Assembly: GCA_040880235.1 (NCBI GenBank)
Contig: JBBDIX010000012.1
Coordinates: 1-45,446, forward strand
DNA length: 45,446 bases
Source of the DNA: JBBDIX01 sp040880235
Lineage (GTDB): Bacteria > Actinomycetota > Nitriliruptoria > Nitriliruptorales > Nitriliruptoraceae
Reading direction: 5' to 3'
Shown in pieces: positions 31,193 through 39,069 of this stretch. Made by a program: the position numbers and the translations under genes. Position 1 is the stretch's first letter. Each line of letters begins with the position of its first letter. A model generated the notes under the pieces. The model worked only from the letters and a program-made list of their open reading frames with translations, was not told where the DNA came from and did no database searches.

Positions 31193-32266
31193 TCAGTGCT
31201 CGTCGGGAGGGGTGAACCGGCTCGCGACGGCCCCGTGGGTCCGCCGGTCGAGGTCGATCTCGAGCCGCCCGGCGGCGATGCGAGCATCGACCACCTCGAG
31301 CCCGTCGAGTCCGGAGCTGGCAAGTTCGTGTGCACAGCTGCCGAGCGCGGCCTGCACGTCGACCACCAGACGGATCGCTGCCGCCGGTGATCCGCCGTTT
31401 CCTCCGGGCACACCTGACGGAGCATCGACGGCCTGCCAGCGGGCCTGCATCCGGGCCGTGAGCTGTTCGGCAGCGCGAGCGAGTTCGTCGTCGTTACCGC
31501 GCAGGATCTCGCGCCAGAGGGCCGGGTCGGAGTCCGACACGCGCAGCACGTCGGCGAGCGACCCCCCGGAGAACCGCCACCAGGCCCCCGCCGGATCGAC
31601 CTCCTCGAGCAGGTGCCGGTAGGCGAACGCGAGCAGGTGCGGCAGGTGACTGACCAGCGCCGCGAAGCGGTCGTGACGCTCCGCGGGCATGGCGCACCCC
31701 CGGGCACCCATCCGGGCGATGAACCGCAGCATGCGGGCCAGTTCGTCCGCACGCACGTCGGCGTGTGGACACAGGATCCAGGCCGCATCGGCGAACAGGT
31801 CGGGCAGCGCGGCAGGCCATCCGGCCTGTTCCCGCCCGGCCATGGGGTGGGAGAGCATCAGGCAGGCCGACGGCGACGTCCACCCGGCTGCTCCTGCCTC
31901 GACCCCAGCCACCACCGGCGACTTCGTGGACGACACGTCGACGACCAGCAGGCGCGTGTCGCCCTCGCGCCGCAGGGCGACGATCTGCTGCCACACCGAC
32001 GCGACACGTTCCGGGGACACCGCGACGACGATGAGGTCACAGTCGGCGACCAGGTCGGCGAGGTCATCGACGACGGTGATCCCGCGGGCGCGAACGGACG
32101 CCGCGACGTCCGCGTCGGTGTCCAGTGCGACGACGGGCAGTCCCACGTCCCGGCAACGCAGCACGATCGATCCACCGATGAGTCCGCACCCCACCACACC
32201 GACCCGCTGGGGGTCGGTCAGGGCCTCGAGTGCGGGGACGTCGAGGTGGGCGGGACGGGATGACAC
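31193..32266 (-). CDS. tyrA: Prephenate dehydrogenase
   Basis: TyrA oxidatively decarboxylates prephenate to 4-hydroxyphenylpyruvate for tyrosine. The protein (357 residues from GTG at 32264-32266) has the NAD(P)-binding motif VGVVGCGLIGGSIVLRC (about 20-36), VVAVSPERVASVW, DVSSTKSPVV, and LMLSHPMAGREQAGW, the family's active-site loop. Helical dimerisation regions follow (HDRFAALVSHLPHLLAFAY with catalytic-type His). A further GTG lies four codons upstream. It is divergent from dapC. Confidence 0.93.
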   Translation of the reverse strand: MSSRPAHLDVPALEALTDPQRVGVVGCGLIGGSIVLRCRDVGLPVVALDTDADVAASVRARGITVVDDLADLVADCDLIVVAVSPERVASVWQQIVALRREGDTRLLVVDVSSTKSPVVAGVEAGAAGWTSPSACLMLSHPMAGREQAGWPAALPDLFADAAWILCPHADVRADELARMLRFIARMGARGCAMPAERHDRFAALVSHLPHLLAFAYRHLLEEVDPAGAWWRFSGGSLADVLRVSDSDPALWREILRGNDDELARAAEQLTARMQARWQAVDAPSGVPGGNGGSPAAAIRLVVDVQAALGSCAHELASSGLDGLEVVDARIAAGRLEIDLDRRTHGAVASRFTPPDEH

Positions 32267-32314
32267 CGTGGGGACCACCTGCGACGCGGGATGCTCGACG
32301 GGGCCACCACAGCC

Positions 32315-32320
32315 TACTGT
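32315..32320 (+). promoter_or_regulatory. -10 box for dapC
   Basis: TACTGT 37 bases before the dapC ATG, in the 91-base divergent space with tyrA. No clear -35 box. Confidence 0.35.
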
Positions 32321-32357
32321 CGCGCCCAACGGAACCGACGACGTCGAGCGGACCACC

Positions 32358-33536
32358 ATGCAGCCGGCCCTTCCCGTCAACCCGGTGCTCACCGGACTGA
32401 CCGAGTACTTCACCGACACGACGGCGCGTGCACGCCTTCGCGACCCGGACGGACCCTGGACCGACCTGTCGATCGGCGATCCGTTCGAACCGACGCCCGA
32501 GTTCATCCGTCGGGCGCTGGTCGACGCGGTCACACCGGTGCAGCGCTACCCGACGACGCCGGGCCAACCGGCCCTGCGCGAGGCCGTCGCGGGCTGGATG
32601 CGCCGTCGGCACGGCGTGGACGTGGACCCGGACATCCACGTGCTGCCGTCATCGGGCAGCAAGGAGGCGATCTTCCACCTGCCCCTGGCGCTCATCGATG
32701 CCGGCGGAGCGCGCCGCCACGTGCTGTGGGGTGAGCCGGGCTACCCGGTCTACGAACGGGGCGCCCAGTTCGCCGGGGGCGTGTCCGACCCGGTGGCACT
32801 GCGGCCCGAGACCGGCTGGCGCCTCGACCTCGCGACGATCGAGGCCACACGGCTCGATCGTGCCGCGCTGGCCTGGATCAACCATCCGCACAACCCGACC
32901 GGTTCGGTGGTCGACGTCGAGCACCTGCGCACCCAGGTGGCGCTCGCCCGCCAGCACGGACTCGTGCTGGCGTCGGACGAGTGCTACCAGGAGCTGTGGT
33001 TCGACGAACCGGCCCCGGGCGTGCTGGAGGCCTGTGACGGCGACCTGACCGGCGTCCTGGCGATCGTGTCCCTGTCGAAGCGTTCCGGGATGACCGGCTA
33101 CCGCTCCGGGGCGATCATCGGCGACCCCGACCTCATCGCCCTGCTGCGCCGACTGCGCGTCAACCTCGGCACCGCCTCCCAGGACTTCGTGCAGGCAGCG
33201 GCGATCGCCGCGTGGAACGACCAGGACCACGTCGACGAACGCCGCGCGGTCTTCGCCGCCAAGCGCGACGTGCTGCTCGACCTCTTCGACGACGTCGACG
33301 TCGAGGTGTCCGGCTCCGAGGCCACGTTCTACGTGTGGTTCCGCGCGCCGGGGGGCGACGACGTGGCGTACGCGCACGCGCTGCTCGACGAACGCATCGT
33401 GGTCACCCCCGGGCGTTCCTTCGGCCCCTCCGGTGCGGGCTGGCTGCGCGCCGCGCTGGTGCCGACGCTCGACGACCTGCGGGGCGCGGTCGCCCGCTGG
33501 CGAAGCGCGGTCGTGCAGGGTCGCCTGCCCGCCTGA
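32358..33536 (+). CDS. dapC: Succinyldiaminopimelate aminotransferase
   Basis: A 392-residue fold-type I aminotransferase. It has the family start LSIGDPFEPTPEFIRRAL, the GSKEAIF phosphate loop, WINHPHNPTGSVV, ASDECYQELWF and the PLP-binding Lys in SLSKRSGMTGYRSG. With dapD and dapE nearby, it most likely converts N-succinyl-2-amino-6-ketopimelate to N-succinyl-LL-diaminopimelate, though substrate choice among related aminotransferases cannot be read from the sequence. The ATG start is at 32358. Confidence 0.88.
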   Translation: MQPALPVNPVLTGLTEYFTDTTARARLRDPDGPWTDLSIGDPFEPTPEFIRRALVDAVTPVQRYPTTPGQPALREAVAGWMRRRHGVDVDPDIHVLPSSGSKEAIFHLPLALIDAGGARRHVLWGEPGYPVYERGAQFAGGVSDPVALRPETGWRLDLATIEATRLDRAALAWINHPHNPTGSVVDVEHLRTQVALARQHGLVLASDECYQELWFDEPAPGVLEACDGDLTGVLAIVSLSKRSGMTGYRSGAIIGDPDLIALLRRLRVNLGTASQDFVQAAAIAAWNDQDHVDERRAVFAAKRDVLLDLFDDVDVEVSGSEATFYVWFRAPGGDDVAYAHALLDERIVVTPGRSFGPSGAGWLRAALVPTLDDLRGAVARWRSAVVQGRLPA

Positions 33537-33588
33537 GCGCCGCCCACCGCGTACCGGCGACGCGTCGTTGGCCCCGTGATGCCGTCGG

Positions 33589-34524
33589 TCAGGCGACCGG
33601 TGCCCGACTACGGGTGCCCAGCTGGTCGGCGACGAGACCCACCACCCACACCGCGGCGAACGCCCCGCACACCAGCGCGATCGCCAGGGGCGCGGTGCCC
33701 ACCTCCGGCAGACCCAGCGCCGGGTCGCCCATCCCGTCGGTCGACGGCCACGGCCACAGGACCCGCGTACTGCCCAGCATGAGTCCGAGCATCGCGGCCA
33801 GCACGACGTCGTGGGCCCGCTCGAGCAACCAGTGCAGCAGCGTGGAGAACGCCGCGAGCCCCACCAGCGCACCCAGCGCCATCACGACGATGGCCGCCAG
33901 GTCTCGCTGGTCGACCGCGGCGAGCACGGCCGGATACAGGCCCACCAGCAGCAGCAGGAACGCCCCGGACACGCCGGGCAGGATCCAGGCGCAGACGGCG
34001 ACGGCGACCCCGACGAACAGCAGGAGCAGCGACGGGGTCTCGATCGTGCCGCTGGACACACCGAGTCCCAGGAACGTAAGCGCGGCCACGCCGAACACGA
34101 TCAGCCAGTGCCAGGCGGCGGGAGCGCGACGCTGCCCGGCCGCGACGACCGCGGCACCCAGCACGAGACCGAGGAACACTGCGGACGCCTCGACGGGACG
34201 CTGCTCGATGAACCGGCCGAGCACCCCGGCGACGAGCGCGATGGTCGTGCCCATGCCGACGAGCAACGCGACCAGGAAGAGCCACTGCATGGCGAGCAAC
34301 GCCCGCCATGCGGCGTCGAACCTCCCCCGCAGCAGCAGTGACAGCATGCGCGCACCCTGGCGCACGTTGGCGATGAGTCGTTCGTAGATGCCGGCGACCA
34401 GCGCGACGGTCCCGCCCGAGAAGCCCGGCACGACCTCGGCGGCACCCATCGCGGCACCGACGACCACGCTGCCCACCAGCCCGACGGGGCCGAGTGGTTC
34501 CGGCAGTTCGACCTGTTCGTCCAC
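33589..34524 (-). CDS. DUF368 (PopT-like) polyprenyl-phosphate transporter
   Basis: A 311-residue membrane protein with eight or nine hydrophobic helices. The DUF368 signatures are present twice as an internal pseudo-repeat: GAAEVVPGFSGGTVAL (about 25-40) and ILPGVSGAFLLLLVG (about 190-205). DUF368 proteins (PopT) recycle undecaprenyl phosphate across the membrane for peptidoglycan and other polymers. It lies on the opposite strand between dapC and dapD, genes that supply the meso-diaminopimelate of the same peptidoglycan precursor. The ATG start is at 34522-34524, with its own promoter region in the 109 bases shared with dapD. Confidence 0.9.
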   Translation of the reverse strand: MDEQVELPEPLGPVGLVGSVVVGAAMGAAEVVPGFSGGTVALVAGIYERLIANVRQGARMLSLLLRGRFDAAWRALLAMQWLFLVALLVGMGTTIALVAGVLGRFIEQRPVEASAVFLGLVLGAAVVAAGQRRAPAAWHWLIVFGVAALTFLGLGVSSGTIETPSLLLLFVGVAVAVCAWILPGVSGAFLLLLVGLYPAVLAAVDQRDLAAIVVMALGALVGLAAFSTLLHWLLERAHDVVLAAMLGLMLGSTRVLWPWPSTDGMGDPALGLPEVGTAPLAIALVCGAFAAVWVVGLVADQLGTRSRAPVA

Positions 34525-34591
34525 GACATGCTCCCGACCGCGACGGCGTCCGGCCAGTCAACCACCCTCGGGGGTCCCAGCGTGCGCTGAG

Positions 34592-34597
34592 TAGGCT
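34592..34597 (+). promoter_or_regulatory. -10 box for dapD
   Basis: TAGGCT 36 bases before the dapD ATG, in the divergent space with the DUF368 gene. This follows the TAGnCT pattern also seen before rpmB, rpsP and cofC. Confidence 0.45.
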
Positions 34598-34633
34598 CGG
34601 ACACGACCGTTTCGACCGTCACGGAGTGTCACG

Positions 34634-35671
34634 ATGAGCAGCACGCCTGCGTTCGGGGTCGGTGTCGCCACCAGGACCCCCGGGGGCAAGGTCCTCGACA
34701 CGTGGTATCCGTACGTGACCACAGAGGACTCCCGGACCCTCCAGGGCCTGCTTCGCGAACTCGGCCTGAAGGGTTCGGCAACGGTGCCGGTCACCTCCGA
34801 CGTGCAACGGGCCGCGTGGATCGGGGCCGATCATCCCGTCACGCGTGCCCTGACCTCCGTCACGACGGGAAAGACACCCACGTCGCCCCTGCGGACCCGC
34901 CGGGAACCGGTCGCCACGTGGATCGAGGACCTCGACGTCCCACCCGCCGACGTGCACGACGCCTACCTGCGCCTGCACCTGCTGTCGAACCGTCTGGTCC
35001 AGCCGCACGGGGTCAACCTCGACGGCCTGTTCGGCATCCTCGCCAACGTCGTGTGGACGGACCTGGGTCCCGCCGATCCGGAGATGTTCGACGACCTGCG
35101 TGTCGAACTCGCGGGGGCCGGTCGACTCGTGCGCGTGGGGAGCGTGGACAAGTTCCCGCGCATGACCGACTACGTCATCCCGACCGGCGTGCGCATCGCC
35201 GACGCCGACCGGGTCCGCCTGGGTGCGTACCTGGCCGCGGGGACGACCGTCATGCACGAGGGCTTCGTCAACTTCAACGCAGGCACGCTCGGCGCATCGA
35301 TGGTCGAGGGCCGGATCTCTGCGGGCGTGGTCGTCGGCGACGGCTCCGACATCGGCGGGGGCGCCTCCATCATGGGCACCCTGTCGGGCGGCGGCTCCGA
35401 GGTGATCCGCATCGGCCAGGGCTGCCTGATCGGCGCGAACGCCGGCGTGGGCATCTCGCTCGGTGACCGGTGTGTCGTCGAGGCGGGCCTGTACGTCACG
35501 GCGGGCACGAAGGTCGAACGGTCCGACGGGCAGGTGGTCAAGGCGCGAGACCTGTCGGGGCACAGCGACCTCGAGTTCCGACGCGACTCGCGCAGTGGGC
35601 GGGTACTCGCACTCGACCGGGACCACCGCGCCTGGGGCGGGCTCAACGCCGCGCTCCACGTGAACGACTGA
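34634..35671 (+). CDS. dapD: Tetrahydrodipicolinate N-succinyltransferase
   Basis: DapD succinylates tetrahydrodipicolinate with succinyl-CoA, opening the succinylase route to meso-diaminopimelate and lysine. The 345-residue protein is of the actinobacterial long type: an N-terminal alpha/beta part (about 1-150) and a left-handed beta-helix with hexapeptide repeats (VIPTGVRIADADRVRLGAYL, ISAGVVVGDGSDIGGGAS, IGQGCLIGANAGVGISLG). MHEGFVNFNAGTLGASMVEG is the CoA/substrate-binding part typical of the enzyme. It shares a base with dapE (TGATG). Confidence 0.95.
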   Translation: MSSTPAFGVGVATRTPGGKVLDTWYPYVTTEDSRTLQGLLRELGLKGSATVPVTSDVQRAAWIGADHPVTRALTSVTTGKTPTSPLRTRREPVATWIEDLDVPPADVHDAYLRLHLLSNRLVQPHGVNLDGLFGILANVVWTDLGPADPEMFDDLRVELAGAGRLVRVGSVDKFPRMTDYVIPTGVRIADADRVRLGAYLAAGTTVMHEGFVNFNAGTLGASMVEGRISAGVVVGDGSDIGGGASIMGTLSGGGSEVIRIGQGCLIGANAGVGISLGDRCVVEAGLYVTAGTKVERSDGQVVKARDLSGHSDLEFRRDSRSGRVLALDRDHRAWGGLNAALHVND

Positions 35672-36786
35672 TGGCCACCTCGACGCGTGACGACCTGGTC
35701 GAGCGCCTGCTCGAGCACTGTTCGCACCTGTGCACAACGGGCGACGAGGGTCCGATCGCCGATGCCGTCGCCGATCGCTACCTCGACCTCGGGGAGACCG
35801 TCACGCGGATCGGCAACAGCGTCGTCGTGGGCGCCCCATCGCGATCACGTCCGCTGGTGGCGCTGGTCGGCCACCTCGACGTCGTTCCCCCGACCGACGC
35901 CGACCGCGATCCCCGGGCCGAGGACCGTGACGGCACCGAGGTCGTCGTCGCCCGCGGAGCGTCGGACATGAAGGCGGGCAACGTCATCGCCATGGCCGCC
36001 TTCGAGGATCCCGCACTGCGTGCGGCCTCCCCGTACGAGCTCGCCCTGGTGCTCTACGCCGGCGAGGAGGGCTCGGCCGACTCGAACGAGCTGCGTGACG
36101 TGCTGGCCGAGGCGACGTGGCTCACCGAGGCCGAACTCGCCGTGGTGCTCGAACCCACGGACGGCGACGTCCAGCTCGGCTGCCTCGGCGGGCTGCACGC
36201 CCTGGTGGTGTTCCACGGCCAGCAGGCGCACTCGGCCCGTCCGTGGCACGGCCGCAACGCCCTGACGATGGCCGCGGAGCTGCTGGCCGAGCTCGAGGCC
36301 GACTCGGTTCGTGACGTGGAGGTCGAAGGCATCCACTACCGCGACGTGTGGTCGGCCACCCAGGCATGGACCGACGGGCTCGGTCCCGGCCCGCGCGACG
36401 CCACCACGCCGGTGCGCAACGTCATCCCCGGCGAGTTCACCGTGAACCTGAACCTGCGGTTCGCGCCGAACCGCGACCTCGACGCGGCCGAGGACGAACT
36501 GCGGGCACGCGTCGGCGACCGCGCCACCGTGGAGATCGTCGATCGGGTGCCCGGAGCACCTCCGAGGGTCGACGCGCCCGTGGTCCGCACGTTCCTCGAC
36601 GCCGTCGGCGCGCAGACCACCGGCAAGCAGGCCTGGACCGACGTGGCCCGCTTCGCAGAGATCGGCGTGCCGGCGCTGAACTACGGACCGGGACTGACCG
36701 CCCAGGCGCACCAGCGCGGCGAGTTCGTCCCCGTCGACGCGATGGTCGACGCCCACGAACGCCTCGTGCGGTTCCTCGCCGGATGA
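35671..36786 (+). CDS. dapE: Succinyl-diaminopimelate desuccinylase
   Basis: DapE hydrolyses N-succinyl-LL-diaminopimelate to LL-diaminopimelate and succinate with two metal ions. The 371-residue M20-family protein has the metal ligands LVGHLDVVPP, GASDMKAGN, and LYAGEEGS (general base Glu), ELAVVLEPTDG, and a final ALNYGPGLTAQAHQRGE with the last His. It begins ATG at 35671, overlapping dapD, and ends in an ATGA overlap with the next gene. The metallopeptidase-type dimerisation domain is at about 185-290. Confidence 0.94.
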   Translation: MATSTRDDLVERLLEHCSHLCTTGDEGPIADAVADRYLDLGETVTRIGNSVVVGAPSRSRPLVALVGHLDVVPPTDADRDPRAEDRDGTEVVVARGASDMKAGNVIAMAAFEDPALRAASPYELALVLYAGEEGSADSNELRDVLAEATWLTEAELAVVLEPTDGDVQLGCLGGLHALVVFHGQQAHSARPWHGRNALTMAAELLAELEADSVRDVEVEGIHYRDVWSATQAWTDGLGPGPRDATTPVRNVIPGEFTVNLNLRFAPNRDLDAAEDELRARVGDRATVEIVDRVPGAPPRVDAPVVRTFLDAVGAQTTGKQAWTDVARFAEIGVPALNYGPGLTAQAHQRGEFVPVDAMVDAHERLVRFLAG

Positions 36787-37481
36787 TGCGGTCCCGATTC
36801 GTCGACCTCTCCGAGGCGACCGCGGGTGATGCGGTCGTGGTCATCGACGTGCTGCGTGCCTTCACCACGGTGCCGTGGGCGCTCCATCTGGGCGCCCGTC
36901 GAATCCTCGCGGTCACCTCGGCCGAGGAGGCGTGGGCGCTGCACGACATCCACGTTCCCGACGCGCTCGTGGCCGGCGAGGACGCAGGCCGCATCATCGA
37001 CGGCTTCGACCTGGGGAACTCGCCGTCCGAACTGACCCGCGAAGTGATCGACGGACGCACGATCATCCACCGCACGTCGGCCGGTACCCAGGGCCTGTCG
37101 CGCACGGCAGGCAGCCGCCTGGTGCTCGCCGCCTCCTTCGTGACCGCGTCGGCGACGGCGCGTGCGCTGGTGGCAGCGGGCGCGCAGGACGTCACCTACG
37201 TGATCACCGGCGCCTCCCACGGCCGCGACGGAGACGAGGACCTGGCCTGCGCGGAGTTCATCGACGCCGTCGCCCGTGGCGAGGCCCCGGATCCGGCACC
37301 GTTCGTCGCCCGTGTCGCGACGTCTGATGCCGGACGCATGTTCGCTCCCGGGGGTGCGGACTGGGCCCCGCCTCGCGACCTCGAGCTCGCGTGCGAGATC
37401 GATCGTTTCGACGTGCACCTCGAGGCGCGGGCCGACGAACGCCTCGGCGCCGTGGAGGTCACGTGCGTGGGCGGTCGCTGA
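36783..37481 (+). CDS. ComB family 2-phosphosulfolactate phosphatase
   Basis: A 232-residue protein with ComB-family motifs: VVVIDVLRAFTTVPWAL, GEDAGRIIDGFDLGNSPSEL, and IIHRTSAGTQGLSR. In archaea ComB removes phosphate from 2-phosphosulfolactate in coenzyme M synthesis; coenzyme M is not expected here, so in this organism the substrate is uncertain. The ATG overlaps the dapE stop as ATGA and a second ATG follows at once. The 3' end overlaps the convergent DUF3293 gene by 23 bases. Confidence 0.85.
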   Translation: MMRSRFVDLSEATAGDAVVVIDVLRAFTTVPWALHLGARRILAVTSAEEAWALHDIHVPDALVAGEDAGRIIDGFDLGNSPSELTREVIDGRTIIHRTSAGTQGLSRTAGSRLVLAASFVTASATARALVAAGAQDVTYVITGASHGRDGDEDLACAEFIDAVARGEAPDPAPFVARVATSDAGRMFAPGGADWAPPRDLELACEIDRFDVHLEARADERLGAVEVTCVGGR

Positions 37482-37890
37482 CGACCCGTCGGTCCCGCAC
37501 GCGCACGATGCGGATGCGGTCGTCGGTGAGTTCGAACACGCTGTGCTGACCGAACCGTTCGGCGAGCGCGAACACCCCCTCGGGGTCCAGCTCGTCCGAC
37601 GCGATCAGCAGGCTGCGCTCGCCCCATCGGGGTCCACCGGCGTCGACCTCGACCGGGTCGATCCCGAACCGGCCCACCTCGGCGACGAGGGCGTCGTGGC
37701 GACGGTCGTTGTCGAGATCGGACCCGCGCGACCCGCCGGGATTGTGCGCGGTGACGACCCACACCGGGCCGGGCCATGGCAGTCGATCCATGGCACGCGG
37801 CCCGAACAGCACCAGGGGACGCACACCGACGCTGATCAGCCGAGCTCGTTCGAAGGCCGTGACGAGGGACGCATCGTCGTCGGGCTGCAC
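37459..37890 (-). CDS. DUF3293 family protein
   Basis: A protein with the DUF3293 pattern LVTAFERARLISVG ... VWVVTAHNPGGSRGSDLDNDRRHDALVAEV and RWGERSLLIASDELDPE. Function is unknown for the family. I chose GTG at 37888-37890 (143 residues), because the domain starts there and because a promoter for the divergent selenoprotein gene would otherwise lie inside it; a GTG at 37968 would add 26 residues of low complexity. It converges on and overlaps the ComB gene by 23 bases. Confidence 0.7.
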   Translation of the reverse strand: MQPDDDASLVTAFERARLISVGVRPLVLFGPRAMDRLPWPGPVWVVTAHNPGGSRGSDLDNDRRHDALVAEVGRFGIDPVEVDAGGPRWGERSLLIASDELDPEGVFALAERFGQHSVFELTDDRIRIVRVRDRRVVSDRPRT

Positions 37891-37955
37891 GTGCTCGGAC
37901 GGCAGGGCACGGACGTCCGGCGCACCGCCGGATTCGGACGCCGGATCCCCCGCAC

Positions 37956-37961
37956 TACGCT
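37956..37961 (+). promoter_or_regulatory. -10 box for the selenoprotein gene
   Basis: TACGCT lies 38 bases before the GTG at 38000, matching the hexamer before ffh and serB. A GGAGG ribosome site follows at 37990-37994, five bases before the GTG. Confidence 0.45.
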
Positions 37962-37999
37962 CCGACACGGACCACTGCTCCCGGTTTCTGGAGGCCCAC

Positions 38000-38785
38000 G
38001 TGAGCCTGCTCGACCCCGACGCACTGCGGGAAGCGTACGAGGACTGGAAGGTCCGCATCGGCCAGATGCACGACCACGCCAACCCGCAGCGCAACGAGAC
38101 CGCGGACCTGCATCACCCCGCGAAGCCGAGGTCGCGGTGGCGGGTCGGACTGCTCACCACCGCCGGCGCGCACGTCGACGGTCAGGAACCCTTCGACATC
38201 ACGAGCCCCCACGGGGACGCGAGCCTGCGTGAGATCCCGGACGACGTCGCCATGAGCGACATCCGGTTCTCCCACGGCCACTACGACACGACCCGCGCCG
38301 AGGACGACCCCAACGTGGTGCTGCCCATCGAGCCGCTGCGTGCGCTGGTCGACGACGGGGACATCGGCTCGGCCTCGCCGGTGCACGTGGGGATGATGGG
38401 ATGGAACCCGGACCCGACGGACGTGATCCGGTCCGGGGCACCCGCCGTGGTGGACATGTTCGCCTCGCACGACGTGGACGTCGTGGTCATGAGCCCCGGC
38501 TGACCGATGTGCCACCAGTCGGTCGGACTGGTCCAGGGAGCACTCGAACGTGCAGGCATCGCCACGGTGAGCCTGACGCTGCGGCCGGAGATCACGGCCA
38601 ACATGAACATCTCGCGGGCGGCGTACGTCCGCTTCCCGCTGGGCAACCCGTTCGGTGAGAACGGCAGGCCCGATCACCAGCGCACGATCCTCTCCGACCT
38701 GCTCGACCTCGTCGAGTCGGCCGAGCAGCCCTCGACGGTGATCGAACTCCCCCATCGCTGGCGACGAATGGATCGACGACGGTGA
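38000..38785 (+). CDS. GrdB/PrdB-family selenoprotein with in-frame TGA
   Basis: This gene reads as one 261-residue protein if the TGA at 38501-38503 (codon 168) is selenocysteine. The reading frame is the same on both sides. Upstream: RWRVGLLTTAGAHVDGQEPFD, LPIEPLRALVDDGDIGS and VDVVVMSPG; downstream PMCHQSVGLVQGALERAGIATVSL and YVRFPLGNPFGENGRPDHQRTIL. This is the glycine/sarcosine/betaine/proline reductase selenoprotein B family, whose members carry U-x-x-C or C-x-x-C exactly here. The start is GTG with GGAGG five bases upstream. The stop TGA overlaps the next gene as GTGA. Substrate and electron donor are unknown; such family members outside the amino-acid reductases are generally uncharacterised thiol/selenol redox proteins. 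Confidence 0.85.
38501..38532 (+). promoter_or_regulatory. Recoded UGA and bacterial SECIS-like hairpin
   Basis: After the UGA (38501-38503) a perfect 7-bp stem (38514-38520 with 38526-38532, ACCAGUC with GACUGGU) closes a GGUCG loop. The loop begins 18 nt after the UGA, inside the 16-37 nt spacing known for bacterial SECIS elements, and recalls the GGUC loop of the E. coli fdhF element. No bulged U is seen in this stem. It would recruit SelB carrying Sec-tRNA. Confidence 0.75.
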
Positions 38786-39069
38786 GCACCGCCTACGAAC
38801 GCGTCAAGGGACGCGTCGACGAACTCGAGGCACGCTTCTACGCACTGCTCGACGCCGTCGACGACTATGCCGACCTGCTCGACGAACTCACGGTCGAGCA
38901 GGAGTCGAGCGAGACACCGGACCCGGAACTCATCCGGCGGTTCGCCCACCAGCGCAGCCACACCGACGACCTGCGTGAACAGATCGAGGGACCACCGATG
39001 GACACGCTGCTGCGCGTCGTCGACCGGATCCTGATGATCCGCGAGACCGAGGAGGGTCGGTTTCTCTAA
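38782..39069 (+). CDS. Small helical protein coupled to the selenoprotein
   Basis: A 95-residue, charged, mostly helical protein starting GTG at 38782-38784 with a GTGA overlap of the selenoprotein stop. Its sequence is Glu/Asp/Arg-rich (VDELEARFYALLDAVDDYADL, then EGPPMDTLLRVVDRI) with coiled-coil character in the first half and no Cys. I do not recognise a family. Tight coupling suggests it works with the selenoprotein. It ends 4 bases into the convergent DUF1003 gene. Confidence 0.7.
   Translation: MSTAYERVKGRVDELEARFYALLDAVDDYADLLDELTVEQESSETPDPELIRRFAHQRSHTDDLREQIEGPPMDTLLRVVDRILMIRETEEGRFL

Noticed and set aside
38000..38785. Ordinary frameshift or nonsense pseudogene
   Set aside because: There is one TGA only, the frame is kept, the position is the family's Sec/Cys site, and a hairpin with correct spacing follows.
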